From: Chitinophagaceae bacterium
Lineage (GTDB): Bacteria > Bacteroidota > Bacteroidia > Chitinophagales > Chitinophagaceae
Assembly (NCBI GenBank): GCA_016722465.1
Contig: JADKJC010000001.1
Coordinates: 620,001 to 684,000 of the forward strand
Reading direction: 5' to 3'
DNA length: 64,000 nt
Shown: piece after piece, positions 21,167-30,437 of the stretch
Numbering within the stretch: the first letter of the stretch is position 1
How the letters are laid out: the number at the start of each line of letters is the position of its first letter
The notes under the pieces: model-generated
Told to the model about the DNA's origin: nothing
Databases searched by the model: none
The model's input: only the letters and a program-made list of their open reading frames with translations
Made by a program: the position numbers and the translations under genes

Positions 21167-23602
21167 TTATTTTTTGTTGATGTATGTACTGAAGGGGATG
21201 TTTAGTTTAATGCTAAAGTTGCGGCCCATATTGAATACTCCTGTTCTGCCAGTGGCTAAGTTTTCCGCAGTATATTTTAACCGGCTCAGGTGATTTTGAT
21301 AAGCAACATCCCCCAGGTTCATCGCATTAAAATGTATGCTGAATAAAGTTTTACCCTTTGCCGAAACAATATCAGCACCCATACCTGCATTCAGCAATGA
21401 ATAACCGGGTGTATCAGTTTCAGTATTATAAGCAGCAAAAATATGCTGCTGTGCAAACGTGTTATCCAGTTCCAGCTTTGCATAAAAGTTGGTTATGCCT
21501 TTTGTCAATTTTGCAAAGTTGCACCTCAGTTCATTGATCAATCTCGATGCTGGAATAAATGGTAAATATGTTGATGATTCAATGGCTTCTTTTAATTTTC
21601 CGGTAGTGAAGGAAAAAGTATTTTCAATATGCAGCCAGTCCAGTGGATGTGGGTGAATATCTAAGCTGGCTTCTATTCCAGTCAGCGTAGCATTGGTTTG
21701 CCCAAATTTAAAAGCAGCCAGTTGCTGTCCGTCTATGTATATGGTAGAGTCATCATCTCTTGCAGCCTCCAGTTTCCGGTAAAAAACAAAATTGCTGAAG
21801 CTGTTATAAAATGCAGCAATGTTGAGTGATACATGTTCAGTATTGAATTCAGCTCCACCATCAATTTGTGTGCTGGTTTCACTTTTTAAATTATTATCTC
21901 CATACTCATAGCGTATGGTTCCTTCATGTGCACCATTACTTGCCAACTCTGGAATACTTGGCGCCCTGAAACCCCTTGCTATATTCAGCTTCAGGTTGAG
22001 TTGCTTTGTTACCTGCGCTGCAAGGCCAATACTTCCGGAAAAATTACCAAATGATTTGTTGAAACCAGCTTCTTTTACATCGTTTCCGTCCATTAAATTC
22101 TTTACATCCAGGTTCCTGGTATCATATCTTACTCCGCCACTCAATGAGACTATTTTGATTGTTTTTGTGTATACACAAAACCGCCAATATCAAAGAGATC
22201 ATAATCGGGTATCAGCTGTTCCAATCCCTTGTTGGTATTTTTGCTGTTTCATTCCATTTACACCCAATGATGTTTTCCAGCCATCCATTTCAGGTAAATG
22301 AAATTGTGCTGTGTAAGTAATTGTTTTCAGGTCAAAAAACAAAGCCCTTTCATTCATATTGTCCGGGTTGCCAAATTCCTCCCGTTGGTTTTGTTGAAAG
22401 CCTACGTTAAGTGACAGCCTGCTCTTGCCAAATTTGAATGAGTTATCCGTAGCAATTTTAAAATGCCTGATGTGCTGGTAAGGAATAAGTGGGGTGGTGC
22501 TGTTAAAATCTTCCGCTGTAGCCACAGCCTCGCTACCACCTGTTACAGGCTTAATAAAATTGCCAGCCGCATCCCTCTCTCCTTCTACCAGGCCTGTCTT
22601 TAAATTAAAACTGCTGAACAGTAAATGACTGTAGCCCCAACTGCCATTGTACCCAACATAGCCTCCAGCATTGGCCTGACAGAATTTTGAATTCAAAACC
22701 CTGCCATCATATTTGTTTTTATAGTCTGCTGCTGCACTGGTAGAGCCATAAAGATTCCAGTTAATACCATTTACATTGCCGGCAATATTGGCATTCAGTG
22801 CCCTTGAGTTATTATTGGTTTGATAGCTGCTTAAGATGTTTGCCTTGATGGTATTATTTTCCACCGGCACATTGGTAATAATATTGATAACCCCCGCAAT
22901 GGCATCACTGCCATATATGAGGGATGCCGGTCCTTTCAACACTTCTATTTTATTTACGCTTGCTTCATCAATTTCAATTCCATGTTCATCTCCCCATTGC
23001 TGGCCTTCCTGCCTTACACCATCGTTGATGGTGAGTACCCTATTGTACCCAAGCCCACGTATTACTGGCTTGGAAATAGCAGGACCTGTAGACAAGGTTG
23101 ATACTCCCGGGATTTTTGCAAGGGATTCGATAATATTGGTAGCCGTAGATTGGATCAGATCATCCTTTCGCAGTAATGCTACCTGGAATGGCGATTTTTT
23201 TAATTGTGTTGCTGTACCAACGCCGGTTATAATTACCGCATTATTTTCTACTACTGATGTAAGTAAGCTGTAATTCTTTTTTGTATTCCCATTAATTTCC
23301 ACCTGCTCTGCAATAGTAGTATAACCAATGTGTGATACCTCAACCAGGTGCTTACCCTCTGGAACATTAAGAAATTCAAAAAAACCATCCACGTTCGTGG
23401 TTACTCCAACCTTTACATCCACCAAATAAACAGAAACCCCTTCGAGTGGGAGTGCGGTTTTGGCATCCGTGATCCTGCCGGTCAATTGACCTCTTAAGTT
23501 ATCTGAACGAAAGGATGCACCGGAACCGGGAGTTGCTTTTATAAAAGTGCTTGAACCCAGCAATGAAACAATAGTAATTACAATTTTAAAAATGTTCTTC
23601 AT
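21167..23602 (-). CDS. TonB-dependent outer-membrane receptor, two frame breaks
   Basis: The N-terminus has a signal peptide, a carboxypeptidase-D-like domain (about residues 36-115: GRITDAKTALPLEGVSVYLV) and the plug (about 125-240, with IIESLAKIPGVSTL and YGSDAIAGVINI). The barrel follows and ends ...FNMGRNFSIKLNIPF. The frame breaks at the T5 (plus strand) at 22238-22242 and again at 22162-22166; between them the third frame reads LIPDYDLFDIGGFVYTQ, so the shifts cancel and one protein of about 811 residues is intended. It imports a siderophore, metal or other small ligand using TonB energy. The substrate is unknown. A 12-bp inverted repeat upstream suggests metal-type repression. Confidence 0.88.
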
Positions 23603-23624
23603 CTTTTAGCAGCTTAATTAATGT

Positions 23625-23662
23625 AACAGCGTTGCAAATATATACATAAATGCAACACTGTT
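23625..23662. promoter_or_regulatory. Inverted-repeat operator candidate upstream of the TonB receptor
   Basis: AACAGCGTTGCA (23625-23636) and TGCAACACTGTT (23651-23662) are complementary at 11 of 12 positions with a 14-nt AT-rich spacer. The pair lies 23-60 nt upstream of the receptor ATG, where a repressor of the Fur/Zur/TetR type would act. The regulator is not identified. Confidence 0.55.
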
Positions 23663-23701
23663 TAAAATATTTCATTAACAGCCTGTTAATGCTAAACCGG
23701 C

Positions 23702-24733
23702 TTACTGAACAAAGAAAATAACTACGGGTAAGTGATCGCTGTAACCGTTATCCCATACATGGTCGATAGTAAAGGCACGGTGAGGGTATCCTTTTTCATT
23801 ACCGGATTCATGCAGGAGGAAATCCCTGCGGAAGATGCGGCTGCTGTGATACCTCCATTTTTCATTATTATTTTTCAGGAAGGGGGCAGACAGCATGATC
23901 TGGTCAAACAAATTCCATTGATCATCGAATACTTCCGTACCCGATCCTTTTTTAAAAACATTGATCCACGGATTGTAAATATCACTCAATACCAACCCGG
24001 TTGTATCTGCCTTTGCATTCATTACTTTTCTTATACTTGCATCATTGGGATTGTCATTCAGATCACCCATTATTAAAACTTTCGTATCAGGGTTAATCGT
24101 CATCAGCGAATCTGTTAACTGGCGACATACAGAAGCGGCCAATTCCCTGTATGGCATGGTTTCTGAAACTCCCCCGCTACGGGATGGCCAGTGATTCACC
24201 ATTACATATACAGTATCATTCCCCGCTAAAACGCCTTCAACAAATAAAATATTACGGGTTGGCCTTGACTGGCCAACTGTTTCCAGTGGTACTTTCACGG
24301 GTTTGGCACTGATTAACCTGAAATACCTAGGATTGTATAACAATGCGGTGCTGATACCACAAACATCCGGTGTTGGAAACCAAACGTATTGGTAGTTTCT
24401 TTCCTTTATTTGCGGCTGCTGCACTAAATCACTCAACACTTTATCATTTTCAACTTCGGCAATACCAATAAGGGCAGCTCCGGCCGGAGTTACATCAGTA
24501 GCCAGTTGTCCCAATACATTGGCCATATTCCGTAACCTTTCCTGGTAAACCTGGTAAGTATAGTGATAGCTGCCTTCCGGTGTAAAATCCTCGTCATTCT
24601 TTGTAGTATCATCGGTAGGATGAAACAAATTTTCGAGGTTATAAAACCCTACCGCCATTACCCTGCGTTTACTCTGTGCATCAACAAAAACTACCGATAA
24701 CAGGATAGCAGCCGTTAAAAAAAACTTACCCAT
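23702..24733 (-). CDS. Secreted endonuclease/exonuclease/phosphatase family protein
   Basis: 343 residues with a signal peptide (to about VDAQ, residue 20) and an EEP-superfamily fold: FYNLENLF, IGIAEVEND, NHWPSRSGG, MGDLNDNPND and a C-terminal GYSDHLPVVIFF. Glu in AEVEND, Asp/Asn in GDLND and the SDH motif are the metal and catalytic residues. Substrate could be nucleic acid, a phosphoester or an inositol phosphate; sequence does not settle it. The protein is expected in the periplasm or outside. It follows the DksA-like gene, separated by a terminator. Confidence 0.88.
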   Translation of the reverse strand: MGKFFLTAAILLSVVFVDAQSKRRVMAVGFYNLENLFHPTDDTTKNDEDFTPEGSYHYTYQVYQERLRNMANVLGQLATDVTPAGAALIGIAEVENDKVLSDLVQQPQIKERNYQYVWFPTPDVCGISTALLYNPRYFRLISAKPVKVPLETVGQSRPTRNILFVEGVLAGNDTVYVMVNHWPSRSGGVSETMPYRELAASVCRQLTDSLMTINPDTKVLIMGDLNDNPNDASIRKVMNAKADTTGLVLSDIYNPWINVFKKGSGTEVFDDQWNLFDQIMLSAPFLKNNNEKWRYHSSRIFRRDFLLHESGNEKGYPHRAFTIDHVWDNGYSDHLPVVIFFVQ

Positions 24734-24758
24734 TGGTTTATTATTTGTTTTATAAAGG

Positions 24759-24790
24759 AAAAAAGGGAGAACAGTAACCCGTTCTCCCCT
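24759..24790 (-). terminator. Rho-independent terminator after the ileS-dksA-like transcript
   Basis: On the minus strand GGGAGAAC (plus 24781-24788) pairs with GTTCTCCC (plus 24765-24772) across an 8-nt loop, followed by TTTTTT. It lies 21 nt past the DksA-like stop. Confidence 0.88.
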
Positions 24791-24810
24791 TTTGTTAAAT
24801 ATATTTCGGA

Positions 24811-25720
24811 TTAACTCACTTTCCCCATCTTGGCTTCAATGCTGAGGGTAGCATGCGGAACGGCACGTAAACGGGCTTTGTCAATCAGTTTTCCAGTCAC
24901 ACGGCATATCCCGTAAGTTTTGTTCTCAATACGCATCAATGCTTTTTCCAAATGATCTATAAAAGTAATCTGGCGGCTGGCCATCTGGCTCAACTGCTCC
25001 CTTTCCATGCTAAGGCTACCATCTTCCATTGTCATGTAACGGTTATCACCCTCATCTCCACCCATATCATCTTTACGGGTGATCAATCCCTGCAGGTAGG
25101 TCAGTTCTTTCTTGGCTGCATTCAGCTTACGCTGGATCAGTTCCCTGAATTCTGCCAGTTCACCATCACTATATCTTTGTGTGGGGGTATTGTGTTCCAC
25201 AGGAGCCTGGTCAAGAACAGACTTGGTAAAATCAGGTTCATACTTTCGGGCAGTGGTTGTGCTGATCTTTGGTATTACAACTGGTTTGGGTGCCGGAACT
25301 TTGATATCTTTTGCTTTGACGTTTGCAGTAGCTTTTACCGGAGTTTCTTTCACTGGTGCTACTTTTTTTACTTCTTCTTTTTTAGCCATAGGTTTTTGTG
25401 CTGTTTTAACAGCCACCTTCACAGATACTTTAGCCTGAACAGGTGCTTTCTTTACAGGGGGTGATTTTTTACAACTGCCGGTTTAGCAGCAGGTTTTACT
25501 GCTTTTTTAGGAGCAGCAGCTTTCTTCACAGGAGCTTTGGCAACTTTCTTTACAGGTTTGTGCGCCACTTTTGCTACAGGCTTTGCTGCCTTTTTAGGAG
25601 CAGCCTTTTTTGCTGGCGCTGCTTTTACCGCTTTTTTGGCAACAGGTTTTGCTGCTTTTTAACGACTGCCTTTGCTGGTGCTTTAGCGGGTTTAGCCTTT
25701 ACATGCTTTTTAGTTGCCAT
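24811..25720 (-). CDS. DksA/TraR-family regulator with long Lys/Ala/Pro N-terminal tail, two frame breaks
   Basis: The C-terminal 150 residues are a DksA/TraR coiled coil and zinc-finger-like region (FRELIQRKLNAAKKELTYLQ, then YGICRVTGKLIDKARLRAVPH). Only one of the usual four zinc cysteines remains, as in other Bacteroidota members. Translating upstream to ATG 25718-25720 and restoring one A in each of two runs (plus-strand T 25656-25660 and 25465-25470) gives a continuous basic tail rich in KKA, KP and PVKKV, like histone H1; repaired length is 303 residues. DksA proteins modulate RNA polymerase; the tail may bind DNA or RNA (inference). The start is 1 nt after the ileS stop, indicating one operon. 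Confidence 0.82.
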
Positions 25721-25721
25721 A

Positions 25722-28700
25722 CTACTTTCCTGTTTTAAGTACTTTCACTTTTAAAATGGCATTATTCACGTCAATTTGTGTTCCGTCGTCTAAAACGGTC
25801 ATAAAAGCAAGCGAATCTGCCAGAATTTCGGCGCAAATATAATCTTTATATCCAATTAACGAAGGCTGCACCCCGGCATTTTCTAACACTTCCACATTTA
25901 TCCTGTCCGTTAGTGCAAAACCACTTTCTTTCCTGATTGTCTGTATCTTATTTACAAACTCACGGGCATCGCCCTCTCTCTTCAGCTCGTTGGTAATCGT
26001 AATGTCAAGCGCTACAGTAAGGCTGCCTTTTGCTGCCACTTCATAACCGGGTATTTCGTCAGTAGATACTTCCATATCTTCAGCTGAAATAAAAATCGGT
26101 TCTTCATTACCCGCCCGGTAATCCGGATTCAGCAAAAATTCCCCGGCCATTGCTTTATCAATACTTACACTATCAAAACCAGCAATGGCATCTGCAGCCC
26201 ATTTCATTTTAGGACCTAGCTTTTTACCCAGGGTTTTAAAGTTGGCCTTGGCCTTCTTTTTAATAAAATCGTTGTGAGCCCCCAGTATATCCACTTCTTT
26301 TACGTTGGTTTCAGCTTTTATGATCTCTTCTACATTCTTGATCCGGTTGGCCATTGCAGCATCCAATGCCGGGATAAATACTTTTTGCAGCGGTTGCCTG
26401 ACTTTAATATTCACTTTTTTACGAACTGATAAGATGAGAGAGGAAGCATCCTGTGCAAGCTGCATGCGTTTTTCCAGGTCGGCATCTATCAATGATTCAT
26501 TGACTTTTGGATAATCGGTATGATGTACTGATTCAACAGTAAACCGGCTGGTTACGTCATTTAAATTACCGAACAACCAGTCGGCAAAGAAAGGCGCCAC
26601 CGGAGCCATTAACTTACACAGTGTTTCCAAACATTCATACAATGTTTGATAAGCACATATCTTATCATACTCATACTCTCCTTTCCAGAACCTGCGACGG
26701 CAAAGACGAACGTACCAGTTGCTCAATAAAGAGTCAACAAACTCTTCTATGGCCCTGCCAGCCTGTGTGGGTTCGTAATCATCAAAATTTTGTGTTGCTG
26801 TCTTTATTAATGTATTGAGAGAAGATAATATCCACTGGTCTATCTCGGGCCTGTCTTTAACAGGGATATAAGCTTCTTTAAAGCTGAAGCTATCTACATT
26901 GGCATACAAAGCAAAAAACTGGTAGGTATTATATAAGGTCCCAAAGAACTTACGCTGTACTTCTTTGATGCCTTCCGTGTCAAACTTCAGACTATCCCAG
27001 GGCGATGCATTGGTGATGAGGTACCAACGGGTTGCATCTGCTCCAAAGTTGTTGATAGTTTCAAATGGATCTACCACATTGCCCAGTCTTTTACTCATTT
27101 TGTTGCCGTTCTTATCCAGCACCAGGCCATTACTTACCACAGTTTTGTAGGCAACGCTGTCAAACAGCAAAACCCCCAACGCATGTAATGTATAAAACCA
27201 GCCCCGCGTCTGGTCTACCCCTTCGGCGATAAAATCTGCCGGAAAGCTTTTCTTGAAAGTCTCTTTATTTTCAAAGGGAAAATGCCATTGAGCATAAGGC
27301 ATGGCACCACTGTCGAACCATACATCAATCAGGTCCGGAACTCTTTTCATTGCCTTCCCGGCTGGACTTACCAGAACAATCTCATCTACATAAGGCTTGT
27401 GCAGGTCAAGAATGCCTTCATGGAGGTAGTGCTTATTTGTTTCACCACCTAGTATCCCTGCAGCTTTTCTAATTTCTGAATTCAGTTCTTCAACACTGCC
27501 GATACAGATACTTTCTCCCCCTTCTTTTTCATCAATAAAATCTCCATTGGCATCCACCGATTTCCATATTGGCAAAGGTGTTCCCCAAAAACGGCTGCGG
27601 CTCAGGTTCCAGTCCACCATATTTTCCAGCCAGTTACCAAAGCGGCCGGTTCCGGTGGCAGCTGGTTTCCAGTTGATGGTTTTGTTTAATTCCACCATCC
27701 TCTCTTTTACTGCCGTTGTTTTGATAAACCAGGCATCTAATGGATAGTACAATATTGGTTTATCGGTTCGCCAGCAATGCGGATATGTGTGATCGTATTT
27801 TTCTTTTTTAAACAACCTTCCTTCTTCCTGCAGTTTCAACACAATCCTGTCATCAACACCAAGGTATTTCTTCAACTCTTTTATTTTACCGTTGGCTTCT
27901 AAAATTTCTTTTTGTTTTTCAAACTCAGCCTGCTTTTCCTCCTCTTTCAGGTAATCTTCTTTTACATATTCATCTCCGTACAAAAAAACACCGTCTTTTA
28001 CCCCAGGAAGAAACCTTCCTCTTTTATCAACCAGGGTTAAAATTCCGATATTGTTTTTCTTTCCCACTCTAAAGTCATCGGCACCAAAAGCCGGTGCGGT
28101 GTGTACAATGCCGGTGCCATCTTCCGTGGTAACGAAATCCCCCACCAATAATTTGAATGGTTCAGCACCAGGGCTTGCTTCTTCAATTGCTTCCAACGTA
28201 TTTGATTCGAAGCGCAGCAATTGTTCATATTGCAATCCTTCCAATTCACTTCCTTTAAATGAGGTGATTATTTTCCATGGAATCAGTTTATCTCCTTCTT
28301 TATAGGATTCAAAATCTCCATTCTCCCCCCCGGATTTAAAATATTTACTCACCAAATTTTGGGCAAGTATCACATTGATGAGCTGGAATGTGTATGGGTT
28401 GAAACTTTGTACCAATACATATTCAATATTTGCCCCAACAGTAAGACCAAGGTTCGATGGCAATGTCCAGGGCGTGGTGGTCCAGGCCATGATGCCAATG
28501 CCGCTATCCTTTGTTACATCTTCCGAGTTCTTGAATAATGCTTCCAGCAACTGACTTAATAATGGATGGCTTTCGTTGGCACCCTGTAAGTTCAATTTGA
28601 ATATCACCGTTGCGCTTGTATCCTTTACATCTTTATAGGTACCCGGTTGGTTTAGCTCATGTGAGCTCAAGCCCGTACCGGCTGCAGGTGAATAAGGTTG

Positions 28701-29240
28701 TATGCTCACGCTTTCGTACAAGAAGCCTTTCTTATGCAACTCACTCAGGCACCACCACAATGTTTCGATATAGTCATTTTCAAAAGTTACGTAAGGGTTC
28801 TTCAGGTCAACCCAATAACCCATTTTCCTGGTAATGTCATCCCACTTGTCTTTGAAACGCATCACTACTTCACGGCATTTCTTATTGTAATCTTCTACAG
28901 ATATTTTCTTTCCAATATCTTCTTTAGTGATACCCAATTCTTTTTCCACCCCTAGCTCAATGGGCAAACCGTGGGTATCCCAGCCCCCTTTTCGGTTTAC
29001 CTGGAAACCCTGCATGGTTTTATACCGGCACACCAGGTCCTTAAGCGTACGTGAAATTACGTGGTGGATGCCCGGCATACCGTTGGCGCTGGGCGGGCCT
29101 TCATAAAATACAAACGGAATATGGCCTTCCCTTAAGGTTACGCTTTTTTCAAATGCGCTATAAGTCTGCCATTTTTCCAAAATCTCTTCACTGATCTTCG
29201 GTAAGTTCAGTTGCTGGTACTCTTTATACTTAGCCTGCAT
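25722..29240 (-). CDS. ileS: Isoleucine--tRNA ligase
   Basis: 1172 residues, full length for the large Bacteroidota-type enzyme. Class I motifs are present: the HIGH-equivalent in MPGIHHVISR (about residue 57) and KMSKRLGNV (about 715). The editing domain has TPWTLPSNLGL; WFDSGAMPYAQ and RGWFYTLHALGV are conserved. It charges tRNA-Ile in the cytosol. The C-terminal zinc-binding cysteines of some IleRS are replaced by an anticodon-binding extension. The frame is uninterrupted over 3.5 kb, unlike several neighbours. The stop TAG is followed 1 nt later by the DksA-like ATG. Confidence 0.98.
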   Translation of the reverse strand: MQAKYKEYQQLNLPKISEEILEKWQTYSAFEKSVTLREGHIPFVFYEGPPSANGMPGIHHVISRTLKDLVCRYKTMQGFQVNRKGGWDTHGLPIELGVEKELGITKEDIGKKISVEDYNKKCREVVMRFKDKWDDITRKMGYWVDLKNPYVTFENDYIETLWWCLSELHKKGFLYESVSIQPYSPAAGTGLSSHELNQPGTYKDVKDTSATVIFKLNLQGANESHPLLSQLLEALFKNSEDVTKDSGIGIMAWTTTPWTLPSNLGLTVGANIEYVLVQSFNPYTFQLINVILAQNLVSKYFKSGGENGDFESYKEGDKLIPWKIITSFKGSELEGLQYEQLLRFESNTLEAIEEASPGAEPFKLLVGDFVTTEDGTGIVHTAPAFGADDFRVGKKNNIGILTLVDKRGRFLPGVKDGVFLYGDEYVKEDYLKEEEKQAEFEKQKEILEANGKIKELKKYLGVDDRIVLKLQEEGRLFKKEKYDHTYPHCWRTDKPILYYPLDAWFIKTTAVKERMVELNKTINWKPAATGTGRFGNWLENMVDWNLSRSRFWGTPLPIWKSVDANGDFIDEKEGGESICIGSVEELNSEIRKAAGILGGETNKHYLHEGILDLHKPYVDEIVLVSPAGKAMKRVPDLIDVWFDSGAMPYAQWHFPFENKETFKKSFPADFIAEGVDQTRGWFYTLHALGVLLFDSVAYKTVVSNGLVLDKNGNKMSKRLGNVVDPFETINNFGADATRWYLITNASPWDSLKFDTEGIKEVQRKFFGTLYNTYQFFALYANVDSFSFKEAYIPVKDRPEIDQWILSSLNTLIKTATQNFDDYEPTQAGRAIEEFVDSLLSNWYVRLCRRRFWKGEYEYDKICAYQTLYECLETLCKLMAPVAPFFADWLFGNLNDVTSRFTVESVHHTDYPKVNESLIDADLEKRMQLAQDASSLILSVRKKVNIKVRQPLQKVFIPALDAAMANRIKNVEEIIKAETNVKEVDILGAHNDFIKKKAKANFKTLGKKLGPKMKWAADAIAGFDSVSIDKAMAGEFLLNPDYRAGNEEPIFISAEDMEVSTDEIPGYEVAAKGSLTVALDITITNELKREGDAREFVNKIQTIRKESGFALTDRINVEVLENAGVQPSLIGYKDYICAEILADSLAFMTVLDDGTQIDVNNAILKVKVLKTGK

Positions 29241-29272
29241 ATGATTGTTTACTCTAAAAATTGAAATGTGTG

Positions 29273-29280
29273 CAAAGGTA
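29273..29280 (-). promoter_or_regulatory. -7 promoter element (TACCTTTG) of ileS
   Basis: Minus-strand TACCTTTG matches TAnnTTTG exactly, 32 nt upstream of the ileS ATG. A clear -33 TTTG was not found at 19-21 nt. Confidence 0.5.
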
Positions 29281-29629
29281 ATAAAATAGGGTTTCGATTA
29301 TTCGGATAAAAAAGGAACGTCTCATATTACCAAAAATAAAAGATATCCAAGTTTTCCACATTTCTTCCCTTTGGCATAGTATTGGAAAATAAGAAGTTGT
29401 GATTTAACAGTGCAATCAATAACCCGGATTAAAAAGAGAAATGGATAGTTATCACTAACTGCACCAAACAACTTTCAAAACCGGAAAATATTAAAAACTA
29501 TAATCCTATTGATATTACAAACCGTACAACCATTCTTACCGTATTTGAATATCTAATACAGTAATTAAATGGAAGATCTTAACCAGCTGGTTGTACAGTA
29601 AAATTTTTGCTGGTTTAAGGTTTTATTAG

Positions 29630-29845
29630 GGTAAAAAAACGGGAGTATTCCTGCTCCCGTTTACTTTTAATTATTTAAAAATTTTCTGGTCCCGTTTTTA
29701 ATGCCCTATGCTTTACTGGGTTTCCACGATATTCTTTATGAAACTATTTATTCCAATATTTATTAAGTTATTTTAACAACGAAACATCAACGGTAAGTTC
29801 ACTCAGGTTAGCGTAAAGGCATCTTTTCGAAGGTGCCTTTTAAAT
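29630..29845 (-). ncRNA. ssrS: Probable 6S RNA (6S-Flavo type) downstream of zapA
   Basis: This 216-nt stretch holds no reading frame, starts right after zapA and ends in a strong terminator (29637-29662). Its 5' part folds as AAGGCACCTT / AAGATGCCTT-like stem-loop, and a purine-rich single-stranded region precedes the terminator stem. Placement of 6S RNA beside zapA is recurrent in bacteria, and Bacteroidota have their own 6S-Flavo family. The identification rests on position and shape; no covariance search was possible. 6S RNA binds the RNA polymerase holoenzyme by mimicking an open promoter. Confidence 0.5.
29637..29662 (-). terminator. Strong terminator ending the zapA/6S region
   Basis: AAACGGGAG (29637-29645) pairs perfectly with CTCCCGTTT (29654-29662) over an 8-nt loop. 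On the minus strand the stem is followed by a T-run (seven A on plus, 29633-29639). The remaining gap to the ileS promoter (29281-29630) shows no gene. Confidence 0.88.
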
Positions 29846-29851
29846 GAATGA

Positions 29852-30148
29852 TCAAAGGACTTTATCTAATTGTTGCTCAATTTTATCCAGTGTTTCTTTC
29901 ATTTCTTTTTCGAGCAGGGGATTGTTATCAGCTGTGAGTTGCGTAGCATACCATATCATAACCATGGCGATATAATCCTGCATATCCTTGCCAGCGAATT
30001 GTGTTTTAAATTCTACTATCTTATCATTGATTGTCTTGAGGGTGCTGCGTATCACTCCTTCATCTTTTGCCAGTGTCCTGATGCGATAGGTCCGGTCGGC
30101 AATTACAATATTGACAGGTATTAATTCTTCTTCCATAGTATTACTCAC
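29852..30148 (-). CDS. zapA: Cell division protein ZapA
   Basis: 98 residues: an N-terminal beta-rich part (IPVNIVIADRTYRIRT) and a C-terminal amphipathic helix, as in ZapA. The pattern VNIVIADRTY...LA...GVIRSTLKTINDKIVEF is characteristic. ZapA stabilises FtsZ filaments at the division site in the cytoplasm. Its start overlaps the end of the upstream coiled-coil gene by 8 nt, so translation is probably coupled. Confidence 0.88.
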   Translation of the reverse strand: MSNTMEEELIPVNIVIADRTYRIRTLAKDEGVIRSTLKTINDKIVEFKTQFAGKDMQDYIAMVMIWYATQLTADNNPLLEKEMKETLDKIEQQLDKVL

Positions 30149-30428
30149 TTAGGAGGGTGATACATTTATCAACATCTTTTATGTACTGGTTGATCTTTCT
30201 TTCAAAGTCTTTTTTATCTGTATCATTCATTTGGCCTGCTGCAATTTTTAAAATACTTACCTGCTGCTGCAACTGCTCAATATGCTGATGGCGGCTTTCA
30301 TTTTCCTCAGCTAATTTTTTTGCCGCATTCTTTAATTTTTCATTCTCCCTTTGCAACGCCACATATTGCCTCAGCAATTGCTGAAGCTTTTCATTTACCC
30401 TTTTAATATCGTTTTCTAAAATTGCCAA
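30141..30428 (-). CDS. Small coiled-coil protein, possibly a ZapA partner
   Basis: 95 residues, almost wholly heptad coiled coil (NEKLQQLLRQYVALQRENEKLKNAAK...HIEQLQQQVSIL), with a final KINQYIKDVDKCITLL helix. There is no signal peptide or membrane segment. It lies between pheT and zapA and overlaps zapA by 8 nt. Size and coiled-coil nature recall ZapB, which bridges ZapA to the nucleoid in Enterobacteria, but no homology can be claimed. The same arrangement behind pheT is common in Bacteroidota (recollection). Confidence 0.7.
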   Translation of the reverse strand: MAILENDIKRVNEKLQQLLRQYVALQRENEKLKNAAKKLAEENESRHQHIEQLQQQVSILKIAAGQMNDTDKKDFERKINQYIKDVDKCITLLSE

Positions 30429-30437
30429 TACCTGCTG

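Noticed and set aside
25443-25754. Plus-strand frame encoding a hydrophobic, Phe-rich protein
   Set aside because: It is the antisense of the Lys/Ala-rich tail of the DksA-like gene, where AAA/GCA codons read as TTT/TGC on the other strand.
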